A DNA stretch of 64,000 nt from assembly GCF_025602895.1 (NCBI RefSeq), contig NW_026516271.1, positions 186,001-250,000 of the forward strand, given 5' to 3'. The notes under the pieces were generated by a model. The model did not search any database, had not been told where the DNA came from, and saw nothing but the letters and a program-made list of their open reading frames with translations. Source of the DNA: Polychytrium aggregatum. Its lineage: Eukaryota; Chytridiomycota; Chytridiomycetes; Polychytriales. The translations under genes were made by a program, and so were the position numbers. Below are positions 1-10,500 of this stretch, piece after piece (within the stretch, counting starts at the first letter, position 1; every line of letters begins with the position of its first letter).

Positions 1-2021
1 CAAGCATGGGGTGGCCAGCGTGTCTGACACTGCAGCCATTGACAATTCGAGTATCATCGTCTTTGCTTCTTCATGCAGCTTCGACGACAGTCAGTTCGAA
101 ACCAAGCAGGTTTTCTATCCTAGCAAGGACGGAACAAAGGTGCGGATCGCGCAGACTCTTCAAATGCTGCAAACTTGACCGTGTGTGCATAGAGTCCGCT
201 GCAGCGATCGATGCTCGATGAATCGTCTCCGAGCAGCGTGCTCATCAATTCCCCTCACTGTCTTGCATTGTTCTGTCCTGGACCTGATCTACTGGCCGCC
301 GCAGATCCCCATGTTTATCATCTCCCGCAAGGTGAGTCGCGTGAGCTATAATGGCTGTCTCGAAGCTGAGCGCTCGTCAGATGGTCAGCCGCAATGTCGA
401 TCTTGAAGCTGCTGTGACTTTGACGACATGTCTTTGGTAACCGCTATTGTGGCGTGGCTCTAGGGCATCGCTCTGGACGGCTCGCATCCTGCCCTGCTCT
501 ATGGCTACGGTGGCTTCAACATCTCTGTGACCCCCACCTTCAACGTCACTTGGTAAGATCACTCTGGACATTCATACGCGAGTCCTTGGCACTGAACAGA
601 GTCGACGGCTCCTAAAGGCCAAGCTGCTTGTGTTGCTCGCCAACATGCTTCCGTGGATGATTGGCTCTGACTCTCTCTTGTCCTCTTGTTCCTCTGTGTC
701 CAGGCTCGTAAGTCATGTCGCGACTGTCAATAATGAATCTATCGGCCATGATGTGACTTCTCACACGCTATTTTCTGATTTCCTTCCGGGACATTTGCCC
801 ATCGCCTCTGAATTCGTTGCGACCGGCCCCACAGACCTTTATCCAGAATCTCGGGGTAAGTTACCCGTCTTCCGCTGCTTCCCCTGGGTTCTGGCCCTGG
901 AATCTCCACGTGCGACGCCTTATTGGCCTGCAGTATCTGACAGCTTTTGCTTTACCGCTACACAGGGTGTCGTTGCCGTAGCCAACATCCGCGGCGGAGG
1001 CGAATACGGCGAAGAAAAGTGGTATAACCAGGGCAAGCTCTTCAAGAAGCAGAACTGCTTTGACGATTTCCAGCACGCCGCCAAGCACCTAGTTTCTGGA
1101 GGCTACACAACTTCGTCCAAGCTGATCATCAACGGCGGCTCCAACGGCGGCCTCCTGATCGGCGCTTGCGTCAACCAGGCCCCCGAACTGTTTGGTGTTG
1201 GCATCGCCGATGTCGGCGTTATGGATGTTGTCCGCTTCCACAAGTTCACCATCGGCCACGCCTGGGTCTCGGACTACGGCAACCCCGACAAGAAGGAGGA
1301 TCTGGAGTATATCCTCAGGTAGACACTGCAAAGCGGGGGTCTTGGGAATCGCGAATGGAGGGAATGCGAATTGTGATGCCCTCCCCCCCCCCATATGTGC
1401 TCTTGGTGGCACTGATGCGGAAGGGATATGCTTCCCTGTCCTCCGAATGACTCGGTCTGACTCTGCAATCTACAATCTGTGTCGGCAACAGCTACTCGCC
1501 TCTCCACAACGTGCAGTCTACCAAGCCCTATCCCGCTGTTCTGCTGTGCACCAGCGACCACGACGATCGCGTAGTTCCTCTCCACTCGTACAAGCTGATT
1601 GCGGAGCTGCAGCACACTGCGCGCAACAACCCGCAGCCACTTTGCATCCGCATCGAGACCAAGGTAGGGGAGGGACTTGCCACTGGCAGCCCTTTAAATG
1701 CGCTGACTGAATGTCATTGGATTACCCGGTGTCGGCGCACCATTCTAAGCACCATCCAACCATGCCTCCCACTGTCGATCACAGGCTGGCCACGGCGCTG
1801 GTATGAGCACCAAGCAGAGAGTAAGTGTCTCCCGCTGAGTGCCGTGTGCTGTTGAATGTCGAGTGTTGTTGAATGCCATGAACTGTTGGATAGCGTTGAC
1901 GGCTGCATGTTGCGCACCCGGATACTGATCGTGCTTTCGCTCGATTACCCCACAGATCGACGCTGCTACCGACAAGTTTGCCTTTGCCGGCGCCGTCCTG
2001 GGCCTGGAGTGGAGGGCTTAA
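1..2021 (+). CDS. Prolyl oligopeptidase (S9A serine peptidase), 5' end outside window
   Basis: Cytosolic-type prolyl oligopeptidase that cleaves short peptides after proline. Nine exons are visible: 1-139, 305-331, 464-552, 704-707, 835-855, 966-1318, 1492-1663, 1785-1820 and 1956-2021 (stop TAA 2019-2021). The catalytic triad is seen: Ser in GGSNGG, Asp in [13 protein letters not shown], and His in AGHGAGMS. The oxyanion-side motif [14 protein letters not shown] is also present. The N-terminal beta-propeller lies mostly upstream of the window. The model needs a 4-nt exon (GCTC, 704-707) between two consensus introns; it restores the frame to read WLTFIQNLGG, as expected for the family. All other junctions are GT-AG and in phase. 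Family assignment is very secure; the precise substrate is not inferable. Confidence 0.95.
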
Positions 2022-2263
2022 GAGTGACATCGAGAGAATTATCTCGTCCCGAGATCCGCCGCAGCCTAATGGAGCGGCAGCAGGTGTCGCCTTTGCATTA
2101 CCGACCGAGGCAATGCATGTGAAACGGGTGCACCGGCTCGGTGAGATGAGCGCATGAGCAATGGCTGCATATCTATTTCAATATAGCCTTTGGGCCGGAA
2201 AAGCGCTGCATCGACTGTCCCTTTGGTCTGTCGATGGCGGCACAAAGACATGAACGGCAACTG

Positions 2264-2290
2264 CAGCAGCAGCAGCAGCAGCAGCAGCAG
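2264..2290. repeat. (CAG)9 microsatellite
   Basis: Nine perfect CAG units in the 327-bp gap between the convergent stops of the prolyl oligopeptidase and aminotransferase genes. It is not in a supported coding frame. Nothing else is recognisable in 2022-2348. Confidence 0.9.
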
Positions 2291-2348
2291 AGAGCATCCA
2301 AGCCGGCTGCTGTAAGAGTCTGGAGCAAGGCAAGCACGGTGACAGCTA

Positions 2349-4666
2349 CTACTGCTCCATTTTCTGCAGGACCTGCTTGAACACGGCCGTAGCCTCGTCG
2401 ATATCAGACTCCTGGATGATCAGCGGCGGGACCAGGCGGACGGTGTTGCATCCGGCCGAGATGACAAGCACGCCGTGCTCGCGGGCAAGATCAACAAAAG
2501 TCTGGGTGCTGACGCCCTCGTTGAGCTGGATGCCCACCATGAGACCCTTGCCGCGCACCTCCGCGACGAGCTTGCTGCCGGCGGCAGCCTCCTTGCACTT
2601 TTCCAAGAGGTAGACGCCCTTCTTGTGGACGCCCTGCAGGAACTGCGGGGTCTGGATGATGCTGCACACCTCCTTGGCGACGGCTGAAGCGAATGGCGAG
2701 CCGCCAAAGGTAGTGCCGTGGTCACCAGGCTTGATCACCGAGGCGACGGCCTCGCTCACAATGGTAGCACCGACGGGGAGGCCGTTGGCAATAGGCTTGG
2801 CAATCGTGACGATGTCGGGAGTAATGTCGTACTGCTGGTGGGCATAGAAGCTTCCAAGTCGACCCAAGCCACACTGTCAAGTTTACAACCGCAGGAACAG
2901 GCCAAGCGATGCGGAGACGACAGGGGACGGGGCAAGCGTTTGTCAGCATAGACCATGTGTCGACTCCGAGTCAGCGCCCTTTGCGAACCTCCTCCATGTG
3001 AGAGATGCGTAGTGCGGCACAGAGGACCGACCTGGATCTCGTCAAAGACAAGCACGGCGCCGACTTCGTCGCAGCGCTCGCGGAGGGCCTTCAGGAAGGC
3101 GTGGGTAGACGGGTGAATGCCGCCCTCACCCTGGACAGGCTCGACAAAGACACCACAGGTGTTCTCGTTGATAAGATCCTTGAGCTGGGCAATGTTGTTG
3201 AACTCGCCGTGAACAAAGTGGGGAATCAGCGGCGCAAAGGGAGCTTGGTACTTGGGATTGGGGGTAGCCGACAGAGCACCGAGCGAGCGGCCGTGGAAGG
3301 CATTGCTGAAGGAGACGATCGTGTCTTTGTTTGGGTTGTTGCCCTTGGCCTTACCATACTTGCGGGCGAACTTGATGGCGGCTGGAAGGAAATACGGGTT
3401 AGCCAGTTCCGAGAGCGGCCGCGGCAGTGGCGCCATCGCAATAAGCGTCCCAAACCGTGCCCAAAGACGGATGGGCAACGCAGCCCAAGCGCCGGGCAGG
3501 GCGGCGGATGTTCGGACAGGCTATGCAGCAGCGCACCTTCGTTGGCCTCGGTGCCGGAATTGCACAGGAACACCTTGGCGCCCTCAGACCACTTGCCGCG
3601 GCCGTTGAGCTGCGCGACGAGAAGCCTGGCAAGGTCTCCAGCGTTTTCGTTGTGGTAGAGGTTGCTGAGATGGATGAGCTTCTGGGCCTGCTCGCTGATG
3701 ACCTTGGTAACCTGCGGGTGGTTGTGGCCAAGGGCGTTGACGGCGATGCCGGCGTTCATGTCGAGGTAGGAGCGACCGGCAAGATCAAAGAGTCGGACAC
3801 CTTGGCCGTGGGTGAAGATGAGCGAGGGGCGTCCGTACAGCGAGAGCAGGACCTTGGAGTCCTCCTGGAGACGCTGGGCAGTGGAAGCGTGGGTATCTTT
3901 GTCCAAGTGGGTTGCCTGGAGCCGAGCCGAGCCGAACCGAACCGATCAAGAGGATGACCGGTTTGAGCCGCGGAGAGTTGGATCGGAAGATAATCATCCA
4001 TATTAGCCCCGGCTAGCAACCGACAACGAGAACGCTGCTCCAGAGTCAGACAGAGTGCGTTCTATTGATGACGGTCCGACCGCCAGTTCTCAGATCCATG
4101 TCCGAGGAGGACAACTGGCCCAACCGACACCTGCATAGGCTTGTCAAAACAGATGCGGATCGACATGTCGGACACATGTGGCAATATCGAGATCCAGCCA
4201 CTCAAAGGCAAACTCGGCCGGTGCGATGGGCATCCCGGAACTTGCATCCGTAACTGCTCTCGAGCGACATATCGAAGCAGGGTGCCAGATATAGTTGTTG
4301 AGCGAGGTGCTCACCTGTCGGACACACGACATGGACGAGAAGCCTCTGTGAACCTGGAACTTGGCGCGGAGCTGGCGAGACAGGAGAAAGCAGGAGAAAG
4401 CAGATCAGGTCAGCCACCGACAAGGAGCAGCCGAGGGAGCCGCCAGAGTCCGGGTCGAGAGTTCATCGAGACCACCGTTTGCAGCGATGCTCCTCAGTGC
4501 CTGCAGCCTGCGTGTTCCAGCGACACACAGAGACTGAATCGGCGACAGACGCAAAGCTAGGTGCATATGCGAGGCTGTGCTGTGGACGCAGCCTTGATCG
4601 CCGGCCGGTCGAGCAAAAGCGGGGACTCACAGGAGCCGCGCGGGTCAGACGAGCGATGGTCAACAT
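2349..4666 (-). CDS. ARG8: Acetylornithine aminotransferase, mitochondrial
   Basis: PLP-dependent class III aminotransferase converting N-acetylglutamate semialdehyde to N-acetylornithine in arginine biosynthesis. Four exons: 4631-4666, 3537-3915, 3032-3381 and 2349-2873, all GT-AG and in phase, giving 429 aa, close to the yeast enzyme. The 12-residue first exon MLTIARLTRAAP is basic and lacks acids, as expected for a mitochondrial presequence. Seen motifs: GRSYLDMNAGIAVNALGH near the N-terminus, FLCNSGTEANEAAIKFARK, VFDEIQCGLGRLG, and the PLP lysine in IVTIAKPIANGLPVGA. Ornithine aminotransferase is the nearest alternative, but the presequence and the motif set favour ARG8. It is transcribed away from RPL18 across a 450-bp divergent intergenic region. 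Confidence 0.93.
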
Positions 4667-5116
4667 GGTTGCTGGGTGGTGGTTGAGCGAGGCGGAAAAC
4701 GATGCGGGTGCTGGAGACGACGTCGGATCAGACAGCCAGGGACCGGGAAATGCGGTGGGCACGAGATGCGCAAGCAGAGAGACAGGCTCGGGAAGGGCGC
4801 CGATCGAGTGCTTAAATCGAGATGGTGGTCGAGTCGGAATCGGCGTGACAGATCGACTTATCTCGGAATCACCCCCATCACATGCGCAGCACTCTGGCTC
4901 CAGCCGGGCTCGAGCCGGGTGCAGCCGGCCACAGCCCTAACCCTCGGCTGTGCGACCGCACAGCCCTTGCTTGTACCACGCCCTAGCTCGCGCCCGTGGC
5001 TCTGCGTGAGGGCCGCGCTGCTGCCACGGCCCAAAAAGTTGCTGGGCTGGCTCAACACACATTTCCCTCTCTCCTTTTGCATTCGGCCATTTCCTGTTGG
5101 ACCGCAATAAGACATA
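4667..5116. promoter_or_regulatory. Divergent ARG8 / RPL18 promoter region
   Basis: A 450-bp intergenic segment between the start codons of two divergently transcribed genes. It must hold both core promoters. The only recognisable motif is a telobox-like site at 4933-4944, annotated separately. No TATA box stands out on either side. Confidence 0.6.
4933..4944 (+). promoter_or_regulatory. Tbf1/telobox-like site upstream of RPL18
   Basis: AGCCCTAACCCT begins 184 bp upstream of the RPL18 start codon. Its first eight bases fit ARCCCTAA, the Tbf1 site known from ribosomal-protein promoters of non-Saccharomyces yeasts. The position on the RPL18 side of a divergent promoter fits such a role. This is a motif match only. 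Confidence 0.45.
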
Positions 5117-5164
5117 ATGGTGAGTCGGCGGCCGCGCTCATCGATCCATCCGTCCATCCATCCG

Positions 5165-5197
<33 letters not shown>

Positions 5198-6647
5198 CCG
5201 TCCATCCATTCGTCCATCGATATATCGATCCACCCGTCGATCCACCTATCGATCCACCCGTCGATTCAGCAGTCGATCCAACAGTCGACCTGCGGCAGCC
5301 GGGCTGATACCAATCAACAGCATCTCGACCTCGACCTGAACTCGACTTGTGAAAGTCCTCGACAATGCGATGGCCGGCGACACGACTCTATCGACTGCAA
5401 GCCCGAGAATTGCATGCACGGAATAGGCCACCCCTCAGCAAGTCAGTGGCAAACCGGACTATTGGAGCACAAAACGACTCTCCGGCGATCACGGAGACGG
5501 CGTCAGACATCCCCAAGCCTTTCTCCAGCACCAGCAGATGGCACCACAATCGGCAAATTCATACGGATTTGTTGCAGGAATCAGCGAGCGACAGCGATGG
5601 CTGTGTCAAGCCGGATCGGTCAATGGATGGATAACGGACGGATGCGCATTCATCACGCACAGCGGTGTGCCAACGAGGAATATCAATCCGTATCGGCACA
5701 CTCATTCGGATCTTGTCCTGCAACTTAGGGTATCGACATCAGAAAGCACCACGAGAAGAAGCGTGCTCGCGCCGCTCCCAAGTCTGACGTAAGCATCATC
5801 GCATGCTGCGGCATTGCAATCGCAACCAGCCGTGCCGATAGCGATCGTAACGGATGCATCTAACACCCCGCTGCCTTTGATCCAACAGAACGTCTACTTG
5901 CGCCTGCTCGTCAAGGTTAGTGTGGCCCTTATGCTGCGTCGGCCTCTGGCTCGGTGTCGTGTGCGGATATATTCTGGATCCAGATTGCTGCATCTGTCGC
6001 ATACTGGAGACTGCCGATCCGAAGTGCATCGCCGAAAGATGTAGCGTGCAGAAGCGCAAGTTGAGAGGACAGGTGTCCTGGCAAATCTGCGCGGCTTTGG
6101 CCTGTCGAGGCAGGCGCACTGTGGGCTCGTGTGCTAAGACCAACTCGACCGGATCTGCCCCTGCCCCGTCCCCGAACAGCTCTACCGCTTCCTTGCTCGC
6201 CGTACCGAGTCCAACTTCAACAAGGTCGTTCTCAAGCGTCTCTTTATGTCGCGTGTCAACCGTCCTCCCGTCTCCCTCTCTGGTCTCGCTCGCTTCACCG
6301 CCGGCAAGGAGGACAAGATCGCTGTCGTTGTTGGAACCATCACCGACGACAACCGCTTGCTCGAGGTCCCCAAGGTCACCGTTGCCGCTCTCCGTGTCAC
6401 TGAAACCGCTCGTGCCCGTATTCTGGCTGCTGGTGGCGAGATCCTCACCTTCGATCAGCTCGCTCTCCGCTCTCCCCTTGGCAAGAACACCGTCCTGATC
6501 CGCGGTCGCCGCAACACCCGCGAGGCCGTCAAGCACTTTGGTGCCGCCGGTGTCCCTGGCTCCCACGTCAAGCCCTACGTCCGATCCAAGGGACGAAAGT
6601 TCGAGCGCGCTCGTGGCCGCAGATCTTCTCGTGGCTACCGCAACTAA
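5117..6647 (+). CDS. RPL18: 60S ribosomal protein L18 (eL18)
   Basis: Structural protein of the large cytosolic ribosomal subunit. Four exons: 5117-5119, 5729-5788, 5889-5915 and 6180-6647, giving 185 aa (yeast has 186). Exon 1 is only the ATG, followed at once by GTGAGT and a 609-bp intron, an arrangement common for fungal ribosomal-protein genes. Exon 2 encodes [20 protein letters not shown], exon 3 NVYLRLLVK, and exon 4 the rest, including [18 protein letters not shown] and ending [10 protein letters not shown]. Introns 1 and 3 are long enough to host a snoRNA, but I saw no convincing box C/D or H/ACA pattern. The gene is probably highly expressed and coregulated with other ribosomal-protein genes. 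Confidence 0.96.
5143..5270 (+). repeat. CCAT-type tetranucleotide repeat inside RPL18 intron 1
   Basis: Imperfect tandem CCAT/CCGT units, grading at the 3' side into CGATCCAC and CGATC variants. It lies just after the 5' splice site of RPL18 intron 1. It generates spurious His/Pro-Ser or Trp-Met ORFs on both strands that should not be annotated as genes. Confidence 0.85.
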
Positions 6648-6769
6648 GTGCCAAATACAGACTCATTATGTGAAAAGGACGATTCCTGGTGGTTTTGACC
6701 AAATACACTGGGGATGGATCATATCCGTCTATATGCATTTGGAGCTGGCATTTTTATTGTCGATGGTTC

Positions 6770-6775
6770 AATAAA
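6770..6775 (+). terminator. Polyadenylation signal of RPL18
   Basis: AATAAA lies 123 bp after the RPL18 stop codon in an AT-rich stretch, the expected position for 3'-end formation. Confidence 0.6.
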
Positions 6776-7585
6776 GCTCTCGGTTCAACAAGAATGCCGA
6801 CCCAATCCTTTGTCCAGCGGCCACGTCTCTCCTCCCCCCTCGGTCGGTCGGTCTGTTGCTTCGAGCCAGACTCCTCGTCGTGCGGTGATAATGTCCCCAT
6901 TGGCCCAGGAGCATATGCGATCGCCGTATCTGCATCCGGCCAGACAAATGTCTACTCTGGCCATCGCCCTCCTCACCGCCTTCCTCACCGAGCAGCCCAC
7001 ACCCCACTCGGTTGTTGACAACATGCCCGGGCCCGCACCCACCCACAACGCAGCCCCACGACGGGATTGCAGCATGGGCAGTGCGGTCGCCCGGTCCCGG
7101 CACTACTCCGCTGACTCGATTGACTCGCTCTGGCTTTGCCGCTCTGCCTGGCCCGCTTGATCCGCTTGATCCTCTCGGTGCTCTCGATCCGCCCGTGCTG
7201 GCATGCAGCGGCCTCTGCGCTCGCGGCCATGGACGTGCTGCGCACATCAGGGTGGGCACGCTCGCCCCACCGCGTCCTCCGGCCTGGCCACGCAAGCGGT
7301 GCATGGAAGCAGCCCCCTCCTGCAGGCCCGACGGGGCTGCGACTGCGATCCGCATGGGCTCTCCTGCAATTTGTCAGTGCCGACAACACTTAAGAGACGC
7401 AGGTGTTCTCCGGCGTGGGCTTCTCTGCAGCGTATCCCGCCGTTTCTGCCGACTGGTGCCGGCTTGAATCCTCACCGGGTCGCATTCCGAGCTCGCTCTC
7501 GATCTTCAAGCGTCAATCGCTCCCTCGCCTTTTGGCTGATCCCTGCACTCTACTCTCTCTCCCGAGTCAGCAACCCTCGTCTGAT
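6776..7585. other. Intergenic region between RPL18 and the ABC transporter
   Basis: About 0.8 kb with no ORF resembling a protein on either strand. It is GC-rich with short CTCGATC/CTTGATC-like repetitions. It presumably holds the promoter and leader of the ABC transporter gene; no specific motif was recognised. Confidence 0.5.
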
Positions 7586-10500
7586 ATGACCCCCGGTCGG
7601 CATCCCTCCGTCGCCGAAAAGCCCAAAGCCGAGGTTGTGGCTGATGACACCATCGCCACCCCCGATCCTGCCCAGCGTCCGCTGCGATCGAGAACGGCTT
7701 GGTCCATCTGGACCATCTCCTGGCTCAATCCGCTCTACAAGCTGGGCTCCAAGCGGCCGCTGCAGCCCGAAGACCTCTTCCAGCTGGACCATGAGCAGAA
7801 ATCCAGCGTGCTTGTGCTTCAGTTTGAGGAGCATTGGAATCGGGCCCTGCAGAGCGGCAAGGCCCCGAGCGTTCTCGGGATCGTTATCAGGCTTCTCGGA
7901 TGGAAGTACTTTTCCGTCGGACTCTTGAAGTTTGTGGCAGATTCGTCGATAGCATTCTGGTAATGCATCTGTGAGGCATTGCTCAGCTCTCCCGTATTTC
8001 GCTTCATGCCCAAGCATTCCTCGGGCGGGCGCTTCATTTTGGATCATTCGGATGGGCTTTGGCTTGGTCCATGCAGCAATGGACGTCGCCTTTGACGGCT
8101 TTTGTTCTGACTCCTTCGTAACGAACCCACGCCAGCCCGTTCTTGATGCAGGGGCTTATCCAGAGCATCGTGCAAAGCCAAGCCAACAACGGCCAGAACC
8201 CTCCTCCTCTCGCCAACACCTACCTGATTTCGCTTGGCTTTCTCCTGCTCACGAGCCTGTCCTCGATCTGCAACATGTTCCTGGGCCAAGTCTCGATCGA
8301 GTATGCCACTGCCATCAAGGGCGTGCTGACCACTGTCATCTATCGCAAAACCTTGAAACTGTCGGGCAAATCCCGCCAGGAGTTTCATGGAGGAGTCGTT
8401 GTCAACATGGTCTCAACGGACTGCACTCGGTAAGCTCGCTCCTGCCGACTCTCGGAGCTGTCCAACCCGGTCACGCCAGCGGTGCAGAATAATCGCTCAT
8501 GCAGCAGTTATCGTCTCTTGCAGAATCGAGAACTCGATCCAGCAGTTTCATCTCATCTGGACGTTTCCGCTGTGGCTCTCGGTCACAACCGTTGTGCTGT
8601 ATCTTACCATCGGCGTCGCTGGCCTGGCCGGCATAGCGATACTACTTGTGTTTGTGCCCATCCAAGCCATCATGATCAAGGCCCTCGTCAAGCTCAGAAC
8701 CTCAACCGCCAAGATCACAGACCAGCGCGTCAAGTTCACCCAGGAGATTGTCAGCGGAATCCGGGTGGTCAAGTTCTTTGGGTGGGAGCGGAGCTTTATT
8801 GGGAAGATCCTGGACATCCGAGACTGGGAGCTGAAGCTGGTCGTTCGCGCCAGGTATATTTGATGCAGACGAACCGGGCGGCGGAGCGAGGGCGGTGCTG
8901 ATGTCAGTGCCGATGCCAGTGCCAGTGCCGGATCCGTGGGTCGATCCGGCTTGCAAGAGTCATCGCTGACGACATCTCCGATCTTCCCTGCGGCTCTCAT
9001 CAACAACTCTGGCGTGCGTCATCGATCATTGTCCATCTGTAATCGCATCGCATCGCATCGCATCCACACAACGCTGTCCTCAGCTTGATCCGGGCCGTGT
9101 TCTCGGGTCTTGGTTTTGCCCTTCCAGCCATCGCGAGCGCTGTAACGCTCTTGGTCTATGGATCCATCTCCCCGGTTTTCAACGCAACCTCGGTCAGTAT
9201 GTCTGATGGTCCGGCGGTCGTCCGTTTGACCTCGCATAGCACCGCATATCCGACTCACATTGTCTCGTATCGGTGGACTCGCTCAGGTGTTCTCGGCCCT
9301 TGCCCTTTTCAACCAACTCCGACAGCCCATCATGTGGATTCCGGTAAGCAGCTCTGTTTGCGAGCTCTGTTTGCGAGCTCGCTGTCCGGCTGGCTGATGC
9401 CCAATGGCTCCTATGCGATTCCTCCGACCGTCTAATCAGTGATTTTCCATTCTGTCCCAGGTCATGCTCGGGTGAGTTTGCCTGGTATCCGCGCAGTCGT
9501 TTGTACAGCCTCCGGCCAACGAATCCAGCCAAGCCGAGCTGCACTAACGCACCACCACTCTCGCTTGCCAGCACGCTCATGGACGGCATGGTCGGTTTCA
9601 GACGCATTCAGAGATTCATGGATGCTGCCGAGATCGAGTCTCAAATCCAGTACAATCCCGATGGCAAGCTTGCAGTCGAGATCAACGGCGCCCACTTTGA
9701 GTGGGAGGTGCCGTTGGAGACACCTGTTTCGCCAGAGAAGCTCGCAAAGCCCAAAGAAGAGAAAGAGTCATTCAAGCACACAGATGCCATTGGCTTCGAC
9801 ACACATGGGAGTGAAGTCGATCTTCTTGTGCCTGGCAGCATCTTCTCTCTAAAGAGCCTCGATTTGGCCGTCCCTCGGGGCTCGCTAGTGGCGATTGTTG
9901 GGCCTGTTGGATCCGGCAAGTCCTCGCTGCTCAGTGCGATCATCGGCGAGCTCAAATGTACGAGCGGACACATCACCTTGGGCGGATCTATTGGATACTG
10001 TCCCCAGCAAGCGTGGATCGTAAACTCGTCAGTCGAAGAGAACATCACGTTTGGCTCCGCCTATGACCGAGTCCGGTACGAGCGAGTCATATCGGACTGC
10101 GCTCTCGCCAGAGATCTGGAGATCTTGCCCGATGGCGATCAGACAGAGATCGGAGAGCGTGGCGTCAACCTCAGCGGCGGACAGGTAAGCTGGGACAAGT
10201 CCGGTGCTTGCGTACACACAGCTTGGGAACAACCATGCGCATCGCGAAAAGCAGTCGATCCGAGCCGCAAGATCGAACCTAGTGGCGTTTCAGCACTCCA
10301 TCAATAGACGGCTCATTCGGTTCAATCACTGACTAACTGCCGCTTGCCTTACTTTGTATTGATAGAAACAACGAATTTCGATCGCAAGGACAGTCTACGC
10401 CGACTCGGATATCGTTCTGCTGGATGGTATGTCAGCCAGCAATAATCGCCTCGCTTTCTGTTGGGCAAAGTGCAAAGCCACTGCATCTCCTACTATGGCC

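Noticed and set aside
5117-5728. Protein of Ser-Ile-His-Pro repeats
   Set aside because: Lies within RPL18 intron 1 and arises from the CCAT microsatellite.
5916-6179. Intronic snoRNA in RPL18 intron 3
   Set aside because: Host-gene context is suggestive, but no paired C/D or H/ACA boxes could be identified by eye.
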